Source: Olsenella sp. oral taxon 807 | GTDB taxonomy: Bacteria; Actinomycetota; Coriobacteriia; Coriobacteriales; Atopobiaceae | Direction: 5' to 3' | DNA: 64,000 bases | NCBI RefSeq assembly: GCF_001189515.2 | Contig: NZ_CP012069.2 | Location: 992,001-1,056,000 of the forward strand | Part shown: piece by piece, positions 35,356 through 44,200 of the stretch | How the letters are laid out: each line of letters begins with the position of its first letter | Position numbering within the stretch: the first letter of the stretch is position 1 | The notes under the pieces: model-generated | The model's input: the letters and a program-made list of their open reading frames with translations, nothing else | Told to the model about the DNA's origin: nothing | Databases searched by the model: none | Translations under genes and position numbers: made by a program

Positions 35356-36591
35356 ATGGAAGTCAAGAACTACACCCTTCACGGCGACAAGGCCAACAAG
35401 GACTTCGATCTTGTCGTCTATGGCAGCACGGGCAGACCGGCCATCGCGTTTCCCGAAGGTGACTCGTCATGCCTGAGCTGGGAGAACAACGGCATGGTCG
35501 ACGCTGTGGCCGATCTCGTCGATGCCGGCAAGGTCCAACTCTTCTGCGTGGACACCTCCGACAGCGAGAGCTGGCATGCCCACGGGGCGCTGCGCGAGTA
35601 CCGCCTGGAGAACCTCGAGGGCTTCTTTGCCTTCGTCGAGGGGGAGCTTGCCACGTTCATCAAGAAGGCCAGTGGCTCCAAGGAGCCTCCGCTGGTCCTT
35701 GGGGCGGGCATGGGGGCCCTCAATGCCACGATCGCCATGCTCAGGAGGCCCAAGGACTACTCGGGGCTGCTCGCGCTCTCTGGTACCTATGACGTGCACC
35801 AGCTCATCGAGGGTGACCTCGACGAGCCGTGGCGCGCCTTCTCACCCTTTGACCTGCTCGCTGACCTCACGTCGCGCAAGGCGGAGGCCACGCTCCTGCG
35901 CGAGCGTCAGCTTGCCTTTGTCTGTGGCCAGCATGGCAGCGAGACTGGCGCGGACACCCAACGACAGCTCGACGCTGCCATGGCCGAGAGGGACGTTCCC
36001 GCGACGTTCGAGTACTGGGGCTTTGACGTCTCGCATGATTGGTACTGGTGGCACGAGGAGCTCAGGCAGTTTCTGCCCTGCCTCCTGGTCGAAGGCGGAC
36101 TCAAAAGGCGCATACAGGATGCGCTGGTCGCTCGCGCGCAGGGGGAGGCGAGCCGTGCCAAGGAGGTCACGGATCAGCGCGAGCAGGAGCTTGCCGATGC
36201 CAAGAACGCGCTCAGCCTCGCGAAGACGGCCGTCAAGGAGAGCGAGGGGCGTCAGAGGGACGAGGAGGCGCACATCAGGGAGCAGCGGGATAGCTCTGCC
36301 AAGCTCGCCCGGCTTGCGGCAGACGCCTGGGCCGAGCGGGACCGCATCGCCGCGCTCCTGAGCGAGGCCATCCAGAAGGGCGAGGCCGCCCAGGCCCAGG
36401 CCGACGCCGCCGCAAAGGGGTTGGCCGATGCCGAGTGGATCGCCGGTGAGGCCAGGGCAGCAGCTCAGGAGGCCGTCGCCCAGCGCGAGGCTGCCAGCCG
36501 GCGTGTCAAGGACTGTGAGGCCGCCCTCGAGGAGGCGCGTGCGGCTCAGGCCAGCGCCGACGATGCGCTCGAGCGTGCCAAGCGTGGATAG
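35356..36591 (+). CDS. Esterase-fold protein with C-terminal coiled coil, nucleophile Ser replaced
   Basis: A 411-aa protein. Residues 1-240 follow the putative esterase (esterase D-like) alpha/beta-hydrolase layout: RPAIAFPEGDSS, VQLFCVDTSDSESWHAHGAL, the nucleophile elbow, then FEYWGFDVSHDWYWWHEELR with the usual His region. The elbow reads G-A-G-M-G at residues 116-120, where G-x-S-x-G is expected, so the catalytic Ser is Gly118. Residues 255-411 form a long Ala/Glu/Arg coiled coil. It may be a structural or binding protein and not an enzyme. It has a good ribosome site (AGGAGG) and lies alone between the deformylase-like gene and a convergent SIS gene. Confidence 0.7.
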   Translation: MEVKNYTLHGDKANKDFDLVVYGSTGRPAIAFPEGDSSCLSWENNGMVDAVADLVDAGKVQLFCVDTSDSESWHAHGALREYRLENLEGFFAFVEGELATFIKKASGSKEPPLVLGAGMGALNATIAMLRRPKDYSGLLALSGTYDVHQLIEGDLDEPWRAFSPFDLLADLTSRKAEATLLRERQLAFVCGQHGSETGADTQRQLDAAMAERDVPATFEYWGFDVSHDWYWWHEELRQFLPCLLVEGGLKRRIQDALVARAQGEASRAKEVTDQREQELADAKNALSLAKTAVKESEGRQRDEEAHIREQRDSSAKLARLAADAWAERDRIAALLSEAIQKGEAAQAQADAAAKGLADAEWIAGEARAAAQEAVAQREAASRRVKDCEAALEEARAAQASADDALERAKRG

Positions 36592-36712
36592 GCTTCCCTT
36601 GCGCACGCACTTCTCGGCGTGGCAGTGACGACAGGCGCGGTCTCCCTCGAACCCATACCCTCGGTTCCTCACCGACTTGGCAAGGGAGCTCGGGCCTACA
36701 GCCCTGGGTTGT

Positions 36713-37327
36713 TTACAACTCTGGGTCGTAGATGTTCGCGTAGAGCGTGAACAGGCGGTCGAAGAAGTACGTCACGCCAAAGGTCGCATAGATGCGGTGC
36801 AGGGGGCTGCCCTCACTGGCCCCCTCGCCGATGGAGAGAACCTCGTCGAACTCCGCGTGAAGCTCGGGATCGTCGTGTGCGGTTATGATCACCTTGTGCG
36901 CCTCGCTTCTGCAGATGTTCGCGCGCTGGCGATGGGCGAAGCCGTTCGAGGTGGTCACGACGATGAGCAGGTCGCCTTCGCTGAGCGCGCCGATGCCGTT
37001 GATGTCCGATGAGTCCTCGCCCACCATGCGCACGGGCCTTCCCTCGGAGAGCATGGCCAGCTGGAACTCCTCGAGCGAGATCCGTGACGCCTCGGTCGAG
37101 AAGAGGACTACGTGAGCGCTCGTGTGCATGGTGCTGACCAGGCGATCGAGCTTGCCCGAGGACGCCAGCTCGTCCACCGTGGCATAGATGTGGTCGAGGT
37201 CGGCTCTCAACTTGCGACCCTGCCCAAGCTCTGCCTTGGCGTAGACCAGGTAGTGGCGGCGAAGCGTCTCTCGCTCCTCGTCGCTCAGTGCGCCTGGCTG
37301 CAAGATGTCGTAGCTGACCCTGCTCAT
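36713..37327 (-). CDS. SIS-domain protein (RpiR-like, sugar-phosphate binding)
   Basis: A 204-aa protein. I start at ATG 37327 with AAGGAG upstream on the minus strand; the much longer frame to 38344 is antisense to proA and rejected. The SIS fold shows HTSAHVVLFSTEASRISLEE, then GALSEGDLLIVVTTSNGF and HKVIITAHDDPE, the pattern of sugar-phosphate isomerase/binding domains. The usual N-terminal RpiR helix-turn-helix is reduced to a short helical lead (LSDEERETLRRHYLVYAKAE). It is probably a cytosolic sensor or isomerase-like protein. Divergent from proA. Confidence 0.75.
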   Translation of the reverse strand: MSRVSYDILQPGALSDEERETLRRHYLVYAKAELGQGRKLRADLDHIYATVDELASSGKLDRLVSTMHTSAHVVLFSTEASRISLEEFQLAMLSEGRPVRMVGEDSSDINGIGALSEGDLLIVVTTSNGFAHRQRANICRSEAHKVIITAHDDPELHAEFDEVLSIGEGASEGSPLHRIYATFGVTYFFDRLFTLYANIYDPEL

Positions 37328-37682
37328 GATGGTCTCCTTTCCTGGCGATCGCCCCGCAGGGGGCGTGGGTGTGCGGCGCATGTTCGCCTCGTGTCCGACC
37401 TGTGCCTTGGCGCGTTCGTCGGGCGAGTCAAGACGGTTCCATTGTACGATTTCTCTGGGAGAGAGGGCCTCGTCCGGAGGCCTCGCGTGGCATCTTTTGG
37501 GGGCTGCGTACCGAGCGAGCTTGGCCCTGCGGCGAGTGGTGCGTGTGCGGGAGCCGGCGCGTGTGCGCAGATGTCGCGCCTTCGTTTGCAAGAGCGATAA
37601 ATCTTTCATTGGGGCGGAGCCGACAAAGACCTTCTGCGCCAGACTATGGACGTTGGTGCAAAGGGGAGACGAGGAGGCACCC
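37328..37682. promoter_or_regulatory. Divergent promoter region between the SIS gene and proA
   Basis: 355 bases without a supported gene. The right part (about 37585-37625, GCGATAAATCTTTCATTG) is the only AT-rich patch and is the likely proA promoter area. GAGGAGG lies 4-10 bases before ATG 37683. No attenuator hairpin with a T-run is visible. Confidence 0.35.
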
Positions 37683-38990
37683 ATGGCAGGAGGCACAGGC
37701 AGCAGCAACACCACCATCCGTGACACGGTGCAGAGGATGAGGATCGAGAGTCCCGCGATGGCCTCGACGCCCCTCTCGCAAAGAGACGCCGCTCTCGTTC
37801 GCGTCAAGGAGGCGCTGCTCTCGCACCAAGACGACATCTTCTCTGCCAACACGGAGGACCTGGCGCGGGCCAAGAGGGACGGCGCCGCCCCTGCGGTGGT
37901 CAAGCGTCTCCTCTTCGACGAGCACAAGCTCAAAGACGTCTGCGCGGGCATAGATAGCCTGCTTGGGCTGGAAGACCCGGTGGGCCGCGTGCTGCTGCGC
38001 CGCGAGCTCGACGAGGGGCTTGAGCTCACGCGCGTGAGCTGCCCCATTGGTGTCATCGGCGTCATCTTTGAGGCGCGTCCAGACGCGCTCGTGCAGATCT
38101 CGGCCCTCTGCCTCAAGAGCGGCAACATGGCCATGCTCAAGGGTGGCTCCGAGACGGCGGAGTCGAACAGGACGATCTTCTCGCTCGTGCACGAGGCCGC
38201 CGTCGCGGCAGGCCTTCCTAGTACCTGCCTCGCGCTTGCGGAGTCCCACGCCCAGATAGACGAGCTGCTCGGCTGCTTTGGCCTCGTCGACCTGCTGATT
38301 CCCCGTGGGTCGAACGCCTTCGTGCGCCACATCATGGACAACACTAAGATTCCTGTGATGGGCCACTCTGACGGCGTCTGTCATATCTACGTGGACGTGT
38401 CGGCCGACCTGCCGTCTGCCATATCCATCTGTGTGGACGCAAAGTGCCAGTATACGGCCGCCTGCAACGCCGTCGAGGCGCTGCTCGTGCACAGGGACGT
38501 TGCGGGGGACTTTCTGCCCTTGCTGGCAGGCGCCTACGCTGCGGCAGGCGTCGAGATCAGGGGTGACGAGCGGGTGCGTGCCCTCATTGATTGCAAGAGC
38601 GCGACCCAAGAAGACTGGGGTGCGGAGTACCTCTCGCCCACGATCTTTGTCCGGGTGGTGGACTCCCTCGACGAGGCCATCGACCACATCAACCGCTACG
38701 GCTCGCACCACACCGACGCCATCCTCACCGAGGATGCGGCGGCGGCCGAGAGGTTCATGCGGCTCGTTGACTCGGCGGGCGTCTACCAGAACGTGTCGAC
38801 GCGCTTTGCGGATGGCTTTCGCTACGGCTTTGGCGCAGAGGTGGGCATATCGACAGGAAAGCTCCACGCGAGGGGTCCGGTGGGCCTCGATGGGCTCGTG
38901 ACCTACAAGTACCAGCTGCGCGGCCATGGTCAGATCGTGGGGGACTACGCCGAGGGCAGAAGCCAGTTCCACTTTTGCGACCTGACGTAG
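37683..38990 (+). CDS. proA: Gamma-glutamyl phosphate reductase (ProA)
   Basis: A 435-aa enzyme that reduces gamma-glutamyl phosphate to glutamate semialdehyde with NADPH in proline synthesis. Start at ATG 37683, preceded by GAGGAGG; the upstream in-frame extension is rejected. Typical segments are present: RVSCPIGVIGVIFEARPDAL, LKGGSETAESNR, DLLIPRGSNAFVRHI, the catalytic cysteine in QYTAACNAVEALLVHRD (Cys261) and FGAEVGISTGKLHARGPVGL near the end. Length is normal for the family. No proB is next to it. Confidence 0.95.
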   Translation: MAGGTGSSNTTIRDTVQRMRIESPAMASTPLSQRDAALVRVKEALLSHQDDIFSANTEDLARAKRDGAAPAVVKRLLFDEHKLKDVCAGIDSLLGLEDPVGRVLLRRELDEGLELTRVSCPIGVIGVIFEARPDALVQISALCLKSGNMAMLKGGSETAESNRTIFSLVHEAAVAAGLPSTCLALAESHAQIDELLGCFGLVDLLIPRGSNAFVRHIMDNTKIPVMGHSDGVCHIYVDVSADLPSAISICVDAKCQYTAACNAVEALLVHRDVAGDFLPLLAGAYAAAGVEIRGDERVRALIDCKSATQEDWGAEYLSPTIFVRVVDSLDEAIDHINRYGSHHTDAILTEDAAAAERFMRLVDSAGVYQNVSTRFADGFRYGFGAEVGISTGKLHARGPVGLDGLVTYKYQLRGHGQIVGDYAEGRSQFHFCDLT

Positions 38991-39119
38991 GGCGGGAAGG
39001 GACCCATTACCCTGACTTCCCAGCGCTTCCTTAGCCCGCTGGACACAGGCCTGAGCCGTTGCCTGCCCTGAGGACCTGTGCCCGGCTGCGAAGACCCATG
39101 GGCCGCGAGGGAGGGCTGC

Positions 39120-39425
39120 GCGTGCGGCCTCACGGAGAGGCGCATCCCGGCCCGACGCCTCACGGAGAGGCGCAGTCTGCGGCTCCCATGTCGCACAGAA
39201 TGCGCTTTTCCGTGAGGGGGTACCCCCAGAGTGCGCTTTTCCGTTACGTCACCGCCCGGGAGGCGCGGGGCGCAACCCCCCCGCCAGCCTGCGGGGCACT
39301 ATGGAAAGTGGCTCAACTGGGCAAATGCGCTCGAGCAACCCCCCGCCAGGCTGCGGGGGGGTTGCGCCAGGGTCCGCAGGCGTCGGCCTGGGGCCTGACT
39401 GCACGGAAAAGCGCAGTCTGGGCAG
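39120..39425. repeat. Short repeat family 3 cluster (ACGGAAAAGCGCA-type motifs)
   Basis: Two motifs read CTCACGGAGAGGCGCA (about 39131 and 39161). Three related motifs read ACGGAAAAGCGCA(C/T/G)TCTG in either orientation, at about 39200-39217, 39230-39245 and 39401-39420. Between them are two GCCCCGCAGGCTGGCGGGG-like GC hairpins (CAACCCCCCGCCAG at 39267 and 39339). The cluster fills the gap after proA and has no coding support. Confidence 0.6.
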
Positions 39426-39523
39426 AGGGCCTCGCTGATGGCGCACCCTGGGCCAGGCCGGGACACCATCAGGCTGCCAGTTGTGGGCTAAGGAGGTGCC
39501 GGGAACTGGGGCTTCGTGAGTTC

Positions 39524-39914
39524 GTGTGGGTGGTTGCGTTACTGCCCTGGCGCCGTGGTGGGTGTCACCGCCAGGCGGCGACGCAGGAGTGTACACGGAT
39601 CGGCGAAACTGGCCTCTCGGCGCCGTTTTGGGGCACTTGTGTACACTGTTGCGCCGTTGTGGACAGGTGAGGCAACGCAAGAGTGTACACAGATCGGCGA
39701 AACTGGCCTCTCGGCGCTGTTTTGGGGCATTTGTGTACACTGTTGCGACGCGAGCTTTACGATGCGAATTACGTCGGGTGGCACGAGCACCTCAACCACC
39801 ATGGCGTGCCGGCGGCGCCCCCTCGCTGGCCCCTCTCGCTTGGTCGGGAAGACAGGCTCTGCGCGAGTGGCGCCGCCGTTAGGCTGGCATCTTCGCCAAG
39901 GCAGCAACCCACAC
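39524..39914 (-). repeat. Bounded palindromic repeat, family 1, copy B (inverted, two units)
   Basis: A 391-base inverted copy of the block at 26009-26463, bounded by GTGTGGGT (39524-39531) and ACCCACAC (39907-39914). The two GTGTACAC units lie at 39581-39653 and 39675-39747, separated by about 20 bases (CGTTGTGGACAGGTGAGGCA) as in copy A. The conserved module occupies about 39778-39905. Confidence 0.85.
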
Positions 39915-40500
39915 AAATCCTCGATGAGCCTGGGAACTCAGGGTTATACGAAGGACGAGAAGGCCGTCCATCGCGCGAAGGCCCCGTCACCTTGGATTTG
40001 CTCACCCGATGGCCTCGTCACCTTGTTCCCATTCAAAGTGGGGCGTGATTGGTCCGATAGTGGGGGAATTCAGGTGATAGGCTTCGCAGTCGAGCAGATT
40101 CCAGGTGAGGGGGTTGCGGTGCGATCGGTAGGCGTCCTGTCGAGGCATTGGTCAGGTCGTGAGACACAGACCAGGAACCGTGGGAGGTCCAGAGGGACAG
40201 CGCGCCTACTGCTCGAGAGTACCTCACGTTAAAACTATATACAGAGTTGAGAAGAATTATTGACACGTTGGTTTTACAACATTAATGCTCCTATCCCTAT
40301 AGTAATAGTAGGGCATTGAGTTTGTTAGGGTTATCTAACGATCACGCTCGATGACCCTAAGGGTCGGCTTTGCCACGGCAGTGATGGTGTAGCGATCATT
40401 TCTATCGAGAAGGGAGCGAGAGGGCCTAACCGTACGTCACGAGCCATTTCCATTGCCCGGAGCTATTAGAGAACCAGTCCCATCTTGAAGGGAGATTTGC
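39915..40500 (+). promoter_or_regulatory. AT-rich promoter region of the surface-protein locus
   Basis: From 40220 the DNA turns AT-rich. ATTGACAC at about 40258 and AATAGTAGGGCATTG near 40305 are promoter-like. GTTAG-N6-CTAAC at 40324-40339 is an inverted repeat with a loose likeness to DtxR/IdeR-type iron boxes. GACCCTAAGGGTC at about 40353 is another palindrome. GGAGATTT precedes ATG 40501. The stretch 39915-40220 has no supported gene. The metal-regulation idea is a guess from the half-sites. Confidence 0.35.
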
Positions 40501-41160
40501 ATGAGCGAGCAAACAAGACTGAACACGTCAGCGAACATGGATGAGCCGACGAATCTGTCCCGCCGTGACTTCCTGAAGGGTGCGGTGGGGGTGACGCTTG
40601 CCATAGTTGCCGTATCGGCGGGACTGAGCCTACCGGGCGCAGGTGAGGCGCTGGGGACCGCGCCACAGAAGGCCTACGCGGCCACCGCAACGTCAGCTGG
40701 TACGTATACAATAACTGCAAACCTGTATGTGGATAAAAAGGATACGCCGATCGGGAAGTATGCGTATGTGACAAATAGTGGAAATCCACCGTTCCACAAG
40801 CCGACTTCTCCCGTATCGGATAATGCCAAACTTCAGGTGACCGAATCAGGTAAGAAATTGCTGACAGTTCCAATCGTCAACAATACATTTGGGGTACTCT
40901 CGATTGCGACGACATCAACAAATAACTCAGTGAAAGTCATTGATAAGTCAATGACTACATGGAGGGCCCCTTGGCCATGGTCTACTCCATATAAAGAGCG
41001 TATCTCTTCCATTACATTCGATGTGACTAATTTTAGTGGTGGTAATTCTATTGCCGATTTCACACCTTGCGCGGAATACGCGACTTTCCCACTGTACAAA
41101 GGTGATAAGCACTGGGATCTGCACCTAATTGTTAACTTTAACAGCGCAAAGTCAGTCTAG
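40501..41160 (+). CDS. Tat-exported single-domain surface protein (GTYTITAN domain)
   Basis: A 219-aa protein with a twin-arginine signal (SRRDFLKGAVGVTLAIVAVS), probably cleaved after AYA near residue 60. The mature part is one domain beginning GTYTITANLYVDKK, with NPPFHKPTSPVSDNAKLQVT and LLTVPIVNNTFGVLSI. The same layout recurs five times in the giant protein encoded next. The general pattern (GTYTV start, ligand-like central strand, Val/Thr-rich strand) recalls NEAT-type haem-binding sandwiches, but the Tyr motif cannot be confirmed. It is lower in GC than its surroundings. It lies 68 bases upstream of the giant gene, likely co-transcribed. Confidence 0.7.
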   Translation: MSEQTRLNTSANMDEPTNLSRRDFLKGAVGVTLAIVAVSAGLSLPGAGEALGTAPQKAYAATATSAGTYTITANLYVDKKDTPIGKYAYVTNSGNPPFHKPTSPVSDNAKLQVTESGKKLLTVPIVNNTFGVLSIATTSTNNSVKVIDKSMTTWRAPWPWSTPYKERISSITFDVTNFSGGNSIADFTPCAEYATFPLYKGDKHWDLHLIVNFNSAKSV

Positions 41161-41228
41161 GTTAATTGGCGCTTGAATAGTCTCAATACAAAGGAGAATT
41201 AGCTTCTCCATGCTGACGAAGGTGTGAT

Positions 41229-44200
41229 ATGGGCGTTCTGACAAGGGATAGGTTCTTACGCAGCTTCCTTGCAGTCTTTTTGACTGCAACTTTAGTGGTC
41301 TCTATGGTTCCCACACCGGCGTTGGCTGCGGTTGCATCGAGGGGTCTGGATGGCGCAGTCGGCGTAGCGCAAGGACAACCCTCGTCAGAGGAGAGCTTTC
41401 CTCAGGGGGAGACGGTTGGGGTCGTCTCCCCTTCGGCACCTGCTGATCCCTCAAAGCCTGATGAGGCGTGGGGCCAGGGGGCTGGCTCTGCATGGTGGGC
41501 CGGCGCGGCAGAGGATGGCTCAGTGGGAACATCCAGCAGTTCACGCGATGGCGCAACGAATGACCCATTAGGGGAGTCAGTCCCAGAGGAGTCTTACGCC
41601 GACGCGCTCGAGCGCTCTGTTGTCGAGGGAACTGATCTGCTCTCTGCAGCCTTGTCGTCGGCTCCTCATGATGCGAACAACCCCCATACGAAGGTAGAGG
41701 TGGGCAAGTACGCTCCCGGTACGTATACCGTGACGGCCAACCTGTTCATCCCCGCCTCAAGGAACCCGTTTAACGGTGCCATCCAAACGTACATGACGAA
41801 CCCGGAAAACCCGCTCGGCATCGTCGAGCCGGACAACGGGGACCCTGGCGCGGTCACGGGCGGCGTGCCAACCTTCCATGTGGAGAAGAACGCGACGCTC
41901 ACGGTGGGTGAGGACGACTCTCTGACGCTGACGGTTCCCATCCGCAATCCCGTGTTCACCTTGCAGGGCATCGGTAGCGGACAGGGCGCCGAGCTTGTGA
42001 GTGCGCATACGCGCGCCGGTGAGTACGGCCCGCGTGATGCCTCGGGCAAGGTGACGATCGTGGGCCATACGAGTCGTGTCGACTCTATCACCTTCAGGCT
42101 GTCTGATAGTGGCAAGACCACCGACGGCAGCGATGGGTACACCATTCAGAGGTGCAGTGAGTATCCCACCATCCTCAACCAGAACTGGCATGCTGACCTT
42201 GACCTAACGGTTGATCTTTCGAACGTGCCCGCCTCTCAGAAGTACGTCTCCGACCCGACGGTCGCACAGGATCTCACGTATAACGGTCACGAACAGCAGG
42301 GTGTGACGTTCGAGACGGACAAGTGCGATGTTATCTCCGGTGCGGCTACTGCCACCAATGCGGGAGACTACTCGCTCACCCTTAAGCCCAAGAACGGTCT
42401 CACGTGGCTCGATGGAACGACGGATGCTCGCTCACTCGATTGGAAGATTGCCGAGGCGCAGGGCGTCAAGGAGTACGAGACGGTCGCACCCTGCCCGGAG
42501 GATGCATCCAAGACGATCGCGGCGCAGCCCTCGGCCGATGCCGTCAATGCTGGTTTCCCCTACGAGGGGCTCATCGGGAGCCATGCCCCCGAGTCGTTGG
42601 GCATCACCAGCCAGACGTCTGATGCGTGGAACCCAGGAACCTTCGGGCATGCTCAACTCATGTCCGAGCCCCGCGTCCTCGAGCCGGGCACCTACACGGT
42701 AACGGCCAACATCTCGATGATGACCCCACTGGGGTTTCCGGGCTATACGACGAATCCCTTCAATCCCGAAGGCATTGGCGGTAAGGGTGGCATTCCGAAC
42801 ACTCCCGTGTCCAATAACGCTACATTGACGGTGGGTGCCGATGGATCGCGCATGCTCTCTCTCAACCTGGTCAATCCCGTCTTCACCGTGCAGAATGCGG
42901 AGAGTAGCAAGGGAGTGACCGTTGAGGCCACAGACAGGGTTCCCATTGAGCAGAAAGGTGATGACGAGGAATATAACAAGGCCGTTGCTGCCGATGGGAT
43001 CACCTCGCGCATCGCACATATGACCCTCAGGTTAAATGACTGGAGTGGCAGCTATCACTTCGACAACTGGAAGGTGTATGCGACTACCCTTCGTACGTTC
43101 TTCCCGAATAACAAGTATCCGCAGATAAAATCCCTTGACTTGTCCGTCGATATAAGTCATGCGCAGAAGCAGGTGGAGGGTGATTACTTAAAGACCTTCA
43201 CCGACAATGCGACGGGTGTGAGTGTCACGGTTTCAGCTGAAAAAGGTACCAGTGTAATTCCTCAGTTGGAAAAGGCGTCTCTTCAGGTCGAGAAGATCGA
43301 GTCTGGTATGGAGCACGACGGTGTCAAGCAGGCGTTGACGCAACTGTATGCCTCCGCACCTGGCTTTTCTCTCTACAGGGTTTTGCTTATCGCAGATGGA
43401 AAGCCTATCAGCCTTGATGACAAGACGTCTGCGGAGGTCTCAATTCCAGCTGCACGGCCAAACGCTGCTGTCTATTCCTTCAGGGCAGCATCGCTGAGTG
43501 CCGTTGAGTCCCGCATGTCTTCAGGCAAGATCTCATTCAAGCCATCGCAGCTCGGTAGTTTTGTAGTGGTCGATTCTCAAGGTGTAGCGAAGTTCTCGTG
43601 GTCTCATACAGTGCGAGATGCATCGACTGGTGCCTCGATGACCTATTCTACCGATGCGAGCGTGGAAGATACGCTCTTCGAATCCGCTTACGGTCCAGGG
43701 AAGGGCCTTGAGGCTCTTGAATGGTACGCTAGCTACATGGACGCGAGCGGGGTTTCGTCTTCGCAGGCGCCTAGTTCATTCGGTGAGAAGGCGCTTTCTG
43801 CCGCGAAGGAATCCGGCAGCGGAGGTTGGACCATTGCGGGTGCCTACGCCATGGGTATCTCCTATTCCATGGATGGCTCGGGTGTGCCCAATAACCTGTT
43901 TGATTCCCTTTCTCTTGGCTACACTTTCACTGCTGGTATCAATCCACTTTCAGCGATTGTGCCTGTAGCTAGCGGTAATGCCTCCGTGTACGCCGTCTAT
44001 GGGACGGTTGGTGCGGGAGCGACAGGTGTTAAGAAACTTAGCGCACAAATAACCGATGGATACGCCAAGGTATCGCTCAACGATTCTGACGCGCAGATAC
44101 CGGGGCTGAGTTCGATGCTCTTTCATGCTGCTGCGGGCGTAGGTGATTATACCGGCGCACCGCAGACGGCCGAAACACAGATCGCATATCTGATGGTGGT

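Noticed and set aside
37328-38344. N-terminal extension of the SIS-domain frame to 543 aa
   Set aside because: The extension is antisense to proA and Ser/Arg-rich. ATG 37327 has a good ribosome site and fits the domain.
40324-40339. Confident DtxR/IdeR box
   Set aside because: Only the GTTAG/CTAAC half-sites fit; the centre and spacing differ from the 19-base consensus, so it is listed as a weak candidate only.
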